From Zerene cesonia (lineage: Eukaryota > Arthropoda > Insecta > Lepidoptera > Pieridae), in the NCBI RefSeq assembly GCF_012273895.1, contig NC_052109.1:3486432-3550431 (forward strand): 64,000 nt of DNA. Reading direction: 5' to 3'. The translations under genes were made by a program, and so were the position numbers. Positions 11,101 to 24,600 of the stretch are shown here, piece after piece (the stretch's first letter is position 1; every line of letters starts with the position of its first letter). The notes below the pieces were generated by a model that searched no databases, had not been told where the DNA came from, and saw only the letters and a list, made by a program, of their open reading frames with translations.

Positions 11101-14100
11101 TAAAGTTGTAATTTTTTCCGTGTCTTTATCAAAATATCTTTTATGTAATATATTACGGAATAATTAATTTTGTGATGAATACACACTTACAATTCAATTG
11201 AGCACTTCATTAAAAATGCTGATGGAATATTATTAAATTTAACGTCGATAGAATACTTTAAATACAACCATATATACTTTACAAGGATATATTTTTTTTT
11301 CAAACTGTAAATAAATCGATCAGTACTACCCATTTGGAATACGAAATTGACATGCTCTATGAATATATATTTTCCCCTTTCCTAACGGGAAGTATATATC
11401 AGCAGTGGAGCTGTCACCTGGTGCAGCGTGTGGTGCGCGGTGTCGGGCAGCTTGGCGGGGTGCGCGTGGTGCGCGTGGTGCGAGTGCGGCGCGTGCGGCG
11501 AGTGGTGCGAGTGCGGGCGCGCGCGCGCGTACCCCGCGCGGAAGTGCTGGCTCGGCACCAGCGCCACCAGCAGCAGCGCCGCCGCCGCGCGCACCCGCGC
11601 CGCGCCCGCCGCCAGCAGCTGCGGCTCCACCCACCGCTCCGCCGTGCGCAGCGCCCACGCGTGCGCCGCCTTGTTGCGCGGCACCTGACGTGTATTACAT
11701 GTTGCACTATATTCTATGGCGTGTGTGTCTAGTCAGACGATTGAAACGGAACCATTTTCATTAGATAAATTTTAATTTTTATAGATAGATAGATAGATAA
11801 TTCTTTATTTGCACCAATACAAAAGGACAAATACATTTTATATTAGTTATTATGAATAAAGCATATTTTGCCACTAGGTACAAAAAAAAATGAATGTTCT
11901 TAATTACTTCTCATTAGAAATTTCCTTATTCACGTACAAATATATAACTACTACCACTTTTATAGATAAGGACAAATTCGACGACCAAAGCAGAGTGTGC
12001 GCACCTGCATGGCGAGCCACTCGAGCGCGGCGTGCGGGCACACGTCGGCGAGGTCCCACAGGCGCGCGAGCACGAGCTGCGTGAAGCAGGGCAGGCCGCC
12101 GGCGCCGCCGCCCCCGCCGCCGCTGCCGCCGCCGCTGCCCTCCACTAGCAGCGTTATCAACTTAAAAAACGGCCCGCAGCTCTGTAAAAACACCCCGATA
12201 TCATTAAATCTATACGTGTACGTGCGTTTGAAGTAGACTAGCTACAAATAAGCACTTGCTAAATATGCATAAATTATTGCGATTAGTCTGTATACATAAA
12301 TAAATTAACTAAACATAAAATTATAAGACTACTAAAGCCAAGTTCCCTGATTAGATAGAACAGGTCACATTTCATATCTTTTTTTTTTAATTTTTAAAGA
12401 TAAATGCTATTAAAATAGTACTGTTAATCCAAATAAAACACGACTAACTTCAGAGTGTTTAGCAATCGCCTGAAATATCATGTGGACTATCTTCTGTGCG
12501 AGCGGCTCGTTCCATCGGCAGAGCGCAAATATCAGCGAGCGCGTCTGCTGCAAGTTCAAGCAGTCTCGTGTTTGTTGGTAGAGAAAGGGAAACCCCTGCA
12601 AATAAAACGTTTTATATAATACAAATAAAGAATTTCAGGAAACTTTAAAATTAAAATTTGGTCACAATAAGAAAGTTAAAATACGTTAACATTGTTCATG
12701 TTAAAATGAAACGTTTCACTACACAACTAGGTTATAACACGCTATTATAATACGCGAAGTAATACGCTATTAGGTATCGCGTATTACTTTGTACCACTAT
12801 TCAGTTGCGCACCTTGGCATGCAGCAGCGCCTTGGCGTCGCTGTCGCCGAGCGCGAGCTGGCCGGCGGCGTCGCGGCTGCGCTCGAGCAGGCCGGCCACG
12901 AGCGCCACCATCTTGTCGAGCGCGCCGGGCCGCAGCTTGTCGCCGCCCGACTCGTTGTTGCCGCTGCCGCTGCCGCTGCTGCCCGCCTCCTCGGTCGGTG
13001 ACTCCACCTGAGACACAATATTCATTCATAAATTTTCATGGCCGGTGGTTATCGCTTACCCTCAGGCGAGCCACCAGCTCGGTTGCCCGATATGTAAACG
13101 TTTATTCAGCAACAAAGTAGAGTCAATATGTATGCAATATGACAACATTCAAAGTTTACAGCAACATATGTTGAGCAAGAGTTGATCAACAATGCTCATA
13201 AAATGTTTACCGTGAATCCGAAGCTCAACACATTACTTTTCAGCACACAATAGAGCAGATTACGTGTTATATCTTATTTTTTATGATGTACTTTATTCAT
13301 TTTATACATTAGCTACTCGCCCACTTTAAACTAAGACAAATAATGATACAAATAAAAAATATAGCACCCATTCACGAATAATGAACCTTACTACTGGTTT
13401 TACTGTTTTTTAAGTTTATCCATTACAACCATACAAAAGAGTGTGTGTTCCTATATTTAAAATATGATTGTAGAAGAGATAAGACAACGTACCGTGTTAG
13501 AATTTTGTCCGAGATAAAAATTAACCATGCTCGATATGGCGTTGACCCGCAACATGAACCGCCCCTCTTCCTCTCCCATCTTGCTGAACTCGTACAGCAG
13601 ACTGAAGTACTCCGTCAGGTGGCGCAAGTGGGACCGCGCACCTGACTCCATCTGTTAAATAATACCAAATAATTAATGGACTTTTTTTTAACAAGTAACA
13701 AAAAAAAGAAATATATAATAGAAAGCATCAAAGAGGTCGAGTGATAATATTTATAATTAAACTAGCTGCGCCCCTCGGTTTCACTCGCGTAGGTCCGTAT
13801 CCCGTAGGAATATCGGGATAGAAAGTTGCCTATATGTTATTTCAGTTGTCCAGCTATCTACGTAACAAATTTCATTGCAATCGGTTCAGTAGTTTTTGCG
13901 TTGAAAGAGCAACAAACGCACACACATCCTTACAAACTTTCGCATTTATAATATTAGTAGGATTCGGTAATGTTTTAAGTCATAAAAAGATGATAATCTT
14001 TAAATTGTAGTTTGCATAAACGTAATATATTATAAAACTTACCAATGATAACAACATTCTTATAAACCTAGTAACACAACTCGCTTCACCCAATTTACTA

Positions 14101-15586
14101 CTATCCTCGCCTTCCTCCATACCCTGTAGGTATAACGCACAATGACTAGACCTGAAACAAACATCACATTAAACATGTAATAAGGAATCTAGAAATTATT
14201 ATATTATTCTAACCATAAACATTATATTACCTTAGCCTCTGTATGACATGCATACATAGCCTCTGAAACATTTGCCGAACCATTTGATTCGGACATTTTA
14301 TAAGCACCTGAAAACAAATATATAAATATATTAATTTACATATAGTAAGATATCTTCAATGTCTGATAGTTATGAATAAAAAATATTTTATTTTTAGACT
14401 TCAAATCTTGAGACTCATACCTGCATCGGCCACCACGTGTCATCCGCCATGTGTCCCAAGAACCACTCAGACGCGGCGGCGGACGCGTTAAACTGCTTCG
14501 TCACTAACTCCACCCACGACACCATTGTTGGCTGCGAATTTGGTCAATATTTTAGTTATAATACCTATTTCAATATAACAAAAGCAAAGGGGAACAGGAT
14601 TTTAAGAATGACATAGATTGAAGTTAAAAGTTAGTCGAATACTATTACATATTATGTGTCAGTAAGGTTTGCCCGCGGCTGCGTACGCGTTAAATTCGAG
14701 TAGTTTAATAAATGTTATACATAATATAAATAATAAACATAATATAAACCTTCCTGTTGAATTACTATCTACCGATAAAAGCCCCATCAAATCCCTTGTG
14801 TAGTTTAAAACATTTAAGCATACATAGGGATATAGGGACAGAGAAAGTGACTTTGTTCTATACTATGTAGTGATTATTATTACTTAGAAGTGTATCACAT
14901 AGAACATAAATACCTTTTCTTTAGCATGGATAAAAGTTTCGATAAAAAATGACGTGGACAATCTTGCAGCCACCTCTGTGATCTCTGGTCGCAATGTTAA
15001 AAGTGATTGCGGCACAGAACTACACATTTGACCCATGAATCTGCGAAAAGAAAATATTTTACATCAATAAATAAACTTGGGTGTATGATGGGTGAACGGT
15101 TTCTATGGTAATTAATATATTTCAATCGCATGCTACCGGATATGACCCGGCTAACGCTGTTGTGGCTGACTCTTATCATTTAGGGGTATAAAAAATAGAT
15201 GTTATGCGATTCTTAGACCAATCCGATATGCGCACAAAATTTTATGAGAATCGGGCTAGTTGTTCCGTGGAATATGGTAACTAACATTTTGGCACGAGAA
15301 TTTTATGTGTATAGATTATTATAAATAACCGAAAAACTGAAAAATAGTATCGATAATAGTATAAGTTATCTTGTTTGACTTTTTATGAAAATACATTATG
15401 GTAATTCAATGTATATGTACACTTCACAAAACGGTGAAGGAAAACATCGTGAGGAAACCGGCATGTCCAAGAATCAAAAGTTTGACGACATGCGACATCT
15501 GCCAACCCGCACTTGGCCAGCGTGGTGGATTATGGCCTGAACTCTCATAGGAGGCCTGTGTCCCAGCAGTGGGAACATGTATGGGC

Positions 15587-15618
<32 letters not shown>

Positions 15619-18600
15619 TACACTACACAAAAACTTACGTAAAATACGCGTGCTGAAATATATTTTTATCGTGTAAGAATTGCATATTATCATCCCATAT
15701 CCAGTTAAGCAAGTCCGGTGGTAATTTTATCTCAGGATTGCTGTCACTATTTCGCCTCTCTAATGACGCACTGGGACTTTCTTCTGCTGTCGATGACTGT
15801 CGATAAAGATACATTATTTTTATTATTTGCCAATTTCCCATTATGATTATTCTGTATAAAACAAATGCTATCTAATAACCTCTCTCTGTAATCTAATTCC
15901 GCTCTAATTTCCATTTCGGTTCAGCCGTTTTGATATGAATCAAAATCGAAGAAAATTGTTAGATTTTTTTGGAAAATTGAACTGTAACTTAAAAACGTGC
16001 TATGTTACAATAATGATAATTTTAATTACTTTGTCATAATAACAATGTTATATTGTTTATATTGTTAAATCAAGGCATAACATTCATTGGCTATACTTTG
16101 ACGACATAACACCACATTTGTGCAAGTAATGGCATAATAATCATTTACGCTGTCCCGGCTTAAAAGATGCTGGTCAGACAAATTATGTGAATTAAGCATC
16201 CTAGTATAATATAACGTTTTTTCAATATTCACCTGTGCCTCTTCTTGCTGGCCGGAATCAGAGCCGCGCTGGTTCCGCGGCGGACTCAACTCATAGAACA
16301 ACATGTATGCACTATTTGTTTTTTCAAATGAGAAATCCATGAATTTATCAGTCACTGAGTCGTATGTTTTGCTCTGTAAAAAAGGATATGAAAATTATTT
16401 TGAACTGGACTTTGCAATGCTATAAATTCAATGTAAATATTCTCACCAAAGAAATAAACCAACTTGACAAACACGATATTGTTAAAACCGCTATTTTTTA
16501 AAATTATTATCGAAACTTTAAATTTCAGCATCTCAATTTGAATCACGCATACATATGTCGTAAGTCTGAACGTGAGCGTACATAACTGAGTGTGCGTGCA
16601 TCTGTGTGTTCGTGCGTGTGTATACGTGCATGATTGCGTGCGTGTGTGTGTTCGGGGCGTGTGTATACGCGCATGTTCATGTATAGGTGTGCACTCACCG
16701 TCATCTCGCCACCGAAGCACTCGGCGGCGATGTGCGCCGGGTCGAAGGGCTTGACCTCGGCGTCGTTGAACAGCAGCCAGCGGTCGTGCTGCGGCCGCTC
16801 GCGGTCGCGGATGAACGAGTAGTAGTGCCCGCCGTCGGCGGTGCCCGTGTGCACCGTTACGCCGATCAGCTCGTACCTTAGGGACGGGTATTTAAGTTAA
16901 TTTAACAATATTGAGTATGAACTAAGTGAAATATATGATCTTATGATTATAAACATAGCACTTTCTTTTGCAACTATATTATAATAATTCAAAAAAAAAA
17001 AAAATAAATAAATGGCCTATATTTTTCTCTTATTCATCATCATTATTCATCTCAATATCATATCTGCTAAGACTGTTTATATCATTTTATTAAGTTATCT
17101 ATTACATATAACATTTAAAGAAAAGAAAAAAACAAGCAATTAAAAAATAATTTTAAAAGTATTGAAGTTATTGGTTACTCACTCGTAATGTTCTTCCTCT
17201 AAACTTTCATCAGATTCATTGCTTGGACTGGTTTCACCATCTTTTCGCAGTTCAGCCGACTTCCTTTTCTCCTCTGCTCGATTTAAAAAAATATATCATT
17301 ACAACATTAGTTTTCACAGACGCGAAGCTTGTAAAACGGCCTTTTATAAATCTCTATACAAACTTCTAATAATTTATAAATATATATTGATTTATTACAT
17401 ATTTATTGGCAAAACAGAACATCTTAATAAAATATCAAATTACCCTGATACTGTGCCGGCATGAGATGTTTCTCCACATAGCCGGACATGTCCAGCCGCA
17501 TCGGGAACGAAAAATGCGTGTTCACCTTCTCCTTCAGCATTGTGAGCATGTTAAATGTGTACCGCATCGTGTTGAAACAGAGTATCCGGGGAAGTTTCTT
17601 AAAACACGCTCTGTAATATATTACATTAATGTTATAACATTTACTATACAATTGAAAGTAATTAACTTTTTATGATCAATAGGAAACGCTTGACCAAGAA
17701 TTTGCGTGTTGGAGAGCGATGATGTGGCCTAGGAAGAAGCGCACTATTCACGCTCGATTATGAGAGTTAATATTTAATCATGACAAATACTAAGTTCCTA
17801 ACATTTCGAAACAAACTACCAATTTCAGCCAAAATAGTATTTTTCACAGCTGTATGCCAGTGTTTGATCGGTGTACAGGATATGTTTAGTGTGAATTAAT
17901 AGTAGAAATATCAATGCATAGTCTAGACTACAAAGAATAGAATTGAATTTTACACCATGCTTTCCTGTATACTGTATTACTAAGACAGGATATATGGAAC
18001 ATCATCCTTTAAGTCTCAAGTGGGTAAAAAAAAAAAAGAAAAAGTGAGTTCATATGAAACTTCTTCGCTACTCCATTATGAAACCTTATTAAATGTCAGC
18101 TTTGTATGGTGGGCTAAGTGGGCGAGCCGTACCGCTTCTCGGCGCGCACTTTACTAGAGCAGTGCGAGCACGTGTAGCAGTTGTCGCCCTCGAGCGTGTC
18201 CTTGACGGTGACCTCGTCGAGGCTCTGGTGCAGGTTGCGCATGTCGGCCACCTGGCACCGCACCGTGTAGAACTCCTCCAGCGTGCGCGACACGTGCGGA
18301 CAGTCCTGCGATGATATTGTACATAATTAATAAAACAATGTATAGATTCTTGATGGTAAAACATGGCTAACTTGTATGGTATAAATTGTGGACTAAATTT
18401 GGGTCTATTTAAATCTGTCCTCAAATCGTAATAAACTTATTGTTAACATACTAGATGATGCATCTTACCAATGACACGACATTATTACTGAGGACCCCAC
18501 AAAATAAAGTTTTTACTAGTTTTTTCAATTCTGGCGTCATCTCTTCCAGCTTAGACACGAGGTCGATAAAGAACTCCGCCATATCTTTCTGTTCCCCTGT

Positions 18601-21600
18601 GTTTAACGGTTGGTGGTCCATTTGGTAAACTTTGCAAAAGCTTCTGGGATTATACGCCTTCCGTTCACTTTCCTGAAACCAAATAAAAATCCAACTTAGG
18701 CGCAATTTATCTTTGTGTATTAAAATTTAATCTAATTGAAACTTCATTTTTGAGGATGTCGATCATAATTATGGGATGACTCTTTCCACATCCAAAGCTA
18801 TGTTACTTTTACCCACAGCAACCATCTTGATGATATTGGTGTATTATAAGAGTCGGGATCTAGATATATTTAATAATACACAAGAGCAGGTGCAGCAGGT
18901 GCGGCAGGTGCGGCACATACCATCAGGTAGGCGAACATGCGCTGCATCTCGTGCAGCGTGGCGGCGTGGCGGCTGTGCTGCGGGTCGGCGCGCAGCAGCG
19001 CGGCGCGCGCCTGCGGCATCATGAACAGGTGCTGCATGCACGACGCCATGTAGCACGTGGCGCCCAGGTTGGTCAGCCCCACGTAGCCGCACTCCGACCG
19101 CGACTCTTCCGCCGGCCAGTAGTCCCACGGATACGACGACGCTGGACCTGGTCATTAAAACAAAACACGAATTGAATACATCAACAGAAAATTAAAACCC
19201 AGTTCAATACTATCGAGTTATATAACGGGACTTATTATATTACTTATTATATTACGGGACTATCAAGTTTTGTGTTTCTCCCATAAAGTGAGCTGAATGC
19301 TTTCTTTTCTTTTTCTTTCAAGCAAGCTTTTCATATTATCTACAAAAGCTATCAAAAGATCAATAGTTATATGCCTTTGAAATCTGGTATCATATTCATG
19401 GTACGATTAAATATCGTTCCTATATAACTGGGAAAATAATATTTTGCAACTATTACCTGGTTTATGATGTTCCATGAGTTTTTGATAAAGCACCATATAA
19501 TTATCGGGAGCACCGCGAACCAACTCCACAAGCAGGTCATACGCCGCAGCGCGAGACTTCTGCGACTTGCACTTTGGCAAATTACGATGTGACGGGTTCG
19601 GTACGTCAAATAGAAAACCAAAAACCTACAACAATAAACACGAATGAGATAAGCAAGCATGGTAAACATTTTTTGAGTAACAACATCGACGGACAACATT
19701 GTTTAAATGTTGACACTCCTCAGGCATGTTGCCAGCGACTCTTTAACATATTGATTCCAATTTGTTTACGGAACAAATGTAATTTGATGTAACTACTGTA
19801 TCCCCATGAATATTGGGTATAAAATTCCTATAATTTAAAGGAAGTGAAAAGTGAATCCTGAAATCCTGTTTTAGTTTATCAAGTAATTACTTACCATTTC
19901 TAATGTCCTAGTACCCTGTTCGGAAGTTTTGAATGTTAGAGGGTGTTTTAGAAGATGCGTGAGTAAACTCAATTGCCCGTATAGTCCGTCGTCAGGTGTG
20001 CACGGCTCTGAACGCTTTTCGATTATTTCTCTCTTTTCTAGAGAACAGCTGATTTGTTCACATAACTCATTGAGATCTGGGGCTCCACTATCTTCAGATA
20101 ATGCACCTTCTGAGAAATCAATAAAATTCAAAAATATATCCCGTGTATATAATTTAAATGGGATAGTGTTCAAATAGAATTGAAATTAAAAATATAGTTT
20201 AAAAATTAAAGATCACGCTTAAATAAAACATTTAACCATCTCACTTGCTCTTATACAGAGTATACGTAAGGAAATTATTAAATCTTGGCGAACCATATCA
20301 GGATAATAAGATAACTTTGATAAGTATACAAACTTTGAATTACATCGGTTTGTTTATGTCAATATCGAGTCTAAAACCATATCTGTTTTTAACCAAAAAG
20401 TAACCGCCTTCATATTGTTAGAACTAGATCAAATTTAAATAGGACCACATGGCAGGCTGTAGCTATCATATAACAAGAATTATAAAAATATCCAAAACAC
20501 TCAGTAAAAATTTATGAGATAAAAAATACAGTCGAATTGATGATCTCTGAAGTCGTTTGAAAAGGCAGAACAAACCTTTAAAGAAGTCTTCTGGTAAGCC
20601 ATCTATTAATCTACAAACTAGCCAAAAATAGTCGCGACACGCTGGTCCGTATGGCTCTTTGCCTTCTTCCGTATGATGGTGGACAACCTAAAACATTAAA
20701 AGGAACATGAAAAGGAAAGTACAATTTCTAGATTTTATACCATTCAAATTGTTAAATTACCACCTCATGATGATGATGATGGTGATGGTGATGAGGCCGC
20801 ATATCAGCAGCTCTTGGCAAGTGCTGCAGCAGCAGCTGCAACAGCGGCGCGAGCACCGACACCTCGCCCCCCGCACACAGCCGGTACAACGCACTGCCGG
20901 CTTCGCGACGTACCTGTATAAATACACTCATTTCAGCCAAGTTTTACTATTTATAAGCATCGATAGTTTCATTGATAAACAATATCTTGTAATCTTGTAT
21001 CAATAAATTGTTAAACAATATCTTTATTGTATCGAAATGTACTTCTAAAGTTTTTATAAAATGAAATCAATCAATAATCTTTACGAATACGGTTGTGGTG
21101 ATGATGTTATGAAGTTTTTCATTATGTTATATAGAGGAGAGGAGAGGTCAGAGGAGAGGACTTAAAAATTTTAACGACAATATGATATGCGCTTTGTAGC
21201 AAAGTAGCCTTTATTCGTAAAAAAAATAAGCTAAATGTATATATTAAATTTACCGCTGGGTCAGCATCGTCGAGCAACAGCCGAGGTGCCGCCTTTCTGA
21301 GCGCCCAGGCCAGCGCAGCCGCCTCTCCGCCGCCGCGCGCCCACACCACGCACATGCGCATTGCGTGTTGTACCACCTGCACGTCATAAAATTAACAACA
21401 CAATATTCAAAATTATTATTAAACTACCTTTAGCCCGCGGCTTCGTATGCGTTTAATTCGGAGTAATTCAATAAATGTTATTACATATAGACCTTTCCCT
21501 CGATTACTATATCTATTTAAAAACCTATTTAAAAACCCCTATAAAATTTCGTTGCGTAGTTTAAAAGGTTTAAGCATACATAGGGAAATAGAGACGGACA

Positions 21601-24600
21601 GAGAAAGCGACTTTCATTTATACTGTGTAAAGATAATGTGTAAAGTAAAGCGTGGGCAGAAATTTTTTTACAAAGATTACATTTTTCATAAAGATACACA
21701 CCTGCGCTCTTCCCCAAAACCCTGTTTTATATGTTACAGGTTCCTTGGCTGTAGCAGCCTCGCATAAAATGGATATAAGCCTGTCCGTCGTTTCTTCTAC
21801 ACTCATAAGTGATAACAAAGCCTAAAACACAAAAAATATTAGAACCCACTTTTAATTTCACTTAAACCGACTCAATTATAAAAGAAAAGATGAATAAAAG
21901 GATGTTCATGTTTGTTTTTACCAATTTATGATTTTCAAATGTCTCGTATATTAAACGATATAACTTTTAAGATCGAACCACAATATTATGATGAAAAAAA
22001 CTCACTGGATGTAATTTAGGCGTTTGTCCAGCCTCAGCGCAGGGCAACGTGCCAATGCGACATAAGAGCTGCAGTAACAATGCTAGACAATCCTGTCGCC
22101 ATTCGCTGTCATCGCTTCGTTGTAACACACCTAAAAACGTTATAAAGCAGCATTAAAATTAATTTGCAAACACACGTACCTTTTATATAACATAACGCAA
22201 GGGTACGCTAAGAAGTAACTCACTTCTTATTAAGACCTTTACGTTAATTATTATCATAAAAAGGGCCCCACAATTCAACACGCAAGGAATGTGATTAAAT
22301 CAGCATAATTAACCATCATATAACTAAATGCTTACCAGACATCATAATATCATACAGCAACCTCAGACCACCTTTCTTTATAAACAATTCATTCCAATTA
22401 TCCACAACTACTTTATCTTCGGTCTTTTCCAAAGTACCAGTAATTATTCCAGAACTTTCCTTCACGTTGGGATTGCCATTGTTCGAGCTCAACTTATCGA
22501 TAATATGCAAGGAATACATGAGTTTTTGCGGACTCGTTGGATCCAAAAGTTCTGGCAACTTATTTTCGGAGGGATTTTGAAATGCTTCCAGGAGAGTAGG
22601 ATTTAGTGGAACTGCTTGTAGAATATCCCATACGCGACGTGATAATAGTTGTGCTTTTGTATGGGCCATGAGTTCCTAAATGGAAGAAACGGCATTTAAA
22701 TTAAAACAAAAAGTCAACGCAATACTATTGCAAGCAAATGTATATATTAAATTAGTATTTAGGTTGACTCAAATAACAAAAGCGCGGAAATTTACTTCAT
22801 ATATAACACCTTGTGTGTGTTAGGATTAGAGTACTTCCCATAAAGGAGGTTCATAATTACTCTATAATTTAAAGACATCATTTTATTTCCAAAGTTCACT
22901 TAAACCAAGCGCGGCCAGAGGCGCTACAAGTCACAGCTCACCCCATTAGCCGCAGGCTCCTTCATCTGGCCGAGCGCCTGCATGAGCGTGAACAGGTGGT
23001 GGAAGTACGTGGGGTCGAGCAGCAGGTGCGTGGGCAGCCGCGCGCGCGCCGGCGCCGGCTGCGCGGACGGCCACTCCGCCCACGCCGCGCGCCCGCCCAC
23101 GCCCACCGACACGAACACCAGCTGCGCGACACACGTACACACATGTAGTTATATGTGGCATACATATCATTATATAGACGAAAGGTTTAACTAATTTTTG
23201 CACTAAAATGGCCTGTGTATTTTCTACTGATATGGACCACGTATAGGTGACTAAGGAACTATGGATGATGTAGAGAATTGAGATTTTTTTGAGTCTTTTT
23301 GCCAAACCGTATGCTTTATGAAGCATTTCAATACTATAAAATTAAAAATTAAACTAGATAGTTATATTTAGTCTTTTGGTTTTCAGTCATATAGCGTGTG
23401 CTATCGTTGAATATAACGTAAGAATAAAAGGTCTGGTGATTAAAAACATAAAAAATAAATCTTGAAAAAGTAAAAATAAGAAACATAATTTTTACCTGAT
23501 TATCTTTAAACCCCATATCATACAAAGTACGTTCATCATAATCAATAGTCAGTTCTTGCCCCTGAGTTATCATTCTTAATGGCCCATCCGTCGATAGAGC
23601 TGTTACGGCTTCCTCGCCTTGAATCTACAAAAGATAATATATGTCAGTTACAAGACGACTTGTATTTGTGGAAGAAACACAGAAAATCAGACTTGGCTTC
23701 TCGAACTTGTATTATGGTGTATATATATGATACAAGATTTTATAAAAAAGTACGCAATCACGATATCTGTAATAATTAAGCAAGCAATACCAATACACTG
23801 ATTGTAATTGAATTGGCATATCGCGCATCGCCACTTCAAACAACCGGGGGAATGCGCGAGATCACATATATCAACAACCCTTTTTGGTCTCCTGATTCTG
23901 CTAATGACAAACTGTCGTACGGTCTAACGCAAAAAAATAGTCCTGGTTATGTACATATATGTATTTAATGAATTCAAATCCTTAAGTGAATAAATCTTCA
24001 AAATTTTTATAAAAAATATTAATCATGTATTATATTAAACAAAGTATAAAATCTTGAGTAGTTGAAAATGTTTCTAGAATTTAAAAAAAAATCAAAAATT
24101 AAAATAATACTGTAATTTGAATTTAATTTAAACTGTATTAATTGGCAGATTATTTCCATATTAAATATTAGCATGCCAATCAAATAATGGAAAAATTAAA
24201 TAAATAATTCGAATTAAACGACGATCGATGCATCACCGCGCGCACCTGTTTCTCCCACCAGACGTGCACGTGCGCGCGCAGGTGCGCCACCAGGTCGGAG
24301 TGGTGCAGCGTGAGCAGCGCGCGCGGGCCCGCGCCGGCCGGCTGCAGCGTGACGCGCACGCTGCCCGCTCCCCCCGCGCCGCCCGCGCCGCCCGCGCTCC
24401 CCGCGCCGCCCTCCCACGCGCCCGACTCCGCCAGCGCCCAGCGCCGCAGGTGGTACGCGTACCTGCAACCGCACCCGCCCCCACACCCGAGCGTTACGAC
24501 AATTTGTGGAAACCGTGCAATCTAGACTCGTATAACGCATTACAATTATTTGTGGAGTGTGCAAAAGCATATATGTGTATGAACGTCTATGAACAATCAT

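Larger units (their letters stand above)
5143..15796 (-). other. USP34: USP34 exon map, exons 37-60 (C-terminal third)
   Basis: Exons: 15639-15796, 14914-15040, 14421-14531, 14231-14307, 14043-14151, 13493-13651, 12813-13007, 12449-12595, 12005-12181, 11418-11684, 10952-11086, 10367-10557, 9621-9818, 9096-9250, 8659-8774, 8046-8240, 7881-7962, 7519-7692, 7327-7398, 7070-7209, 6859-6993, 6415-6616, 5554-5774, 5143-5209. Family blocks include LTEYFSLLYEFSKMGEEE (exon 42) and CPENVQLIVSNP (exon 48). Intron 53 uses a GC donor (CTAG|GCGAGT). Exon 55 is the least certain, because its GTAAGT donor was chosen to keep frame. Several exons are extremely GC-rich and encode Gly/Ala, Ser or His/Pro runs absent from the vertebrate protein. 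Confidence 0.83.
16233..24462 (-). other. USP34: USP34 exon map, exons 19-36 (ubiquitin-like region and catalytic core)
   Basis: Exons: 24246-24462, 23496-23624, 22942-23121, 22336-22675, 22006-22130, 21702-21821, 21254-21376, 20764-20913, 20576-20687, 19895-20109, 19457-19625, 18921-19147 (Cys box), 18469-18672, 18133-18305 (CxxCxxC knuckle), 17444-17610, 17183-17276, 16699-16876 (His box), 16233-16373. Cys and His boxes are intact, so an active enzyme is predicted. Exon 26 (20764-20913) ends in nine histidines encoded by CAT repeats. Exon 34 (17183-17276) is a charged linker between the two halves of the catalytic fold. The exon 19 to 20 region resembles the ubiquitin-like segment reported upstream of the USP core in the human protein, but this is only inferred. 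Confidence 0.87.

Noticed and set aside
11334..11764. Several overlapping plus- and minus-strand ORFs of 86-132 residues
   Set aside because: GC-rich exon 46 is open in most frames. Only the frame beginning VPRNKAAHAWALRTAERWVE matches USP34.
15424..15693. Minus-strand ORF with a ten-histidine run
   Set aside because: The histidines are the reverse reading of a retroelement GAT tail.
16352..16720. His/Thr/Arg-rich minus-strand ORFs
   Set aside because: They are read from the CA-rich intronic tract after the exon 35 donor.
20752..20940. CAT/GAT repeats as a CRISPR-like or regulatory array
   Set aside because: They are in-frame histidine codons of USP34 exon 26.
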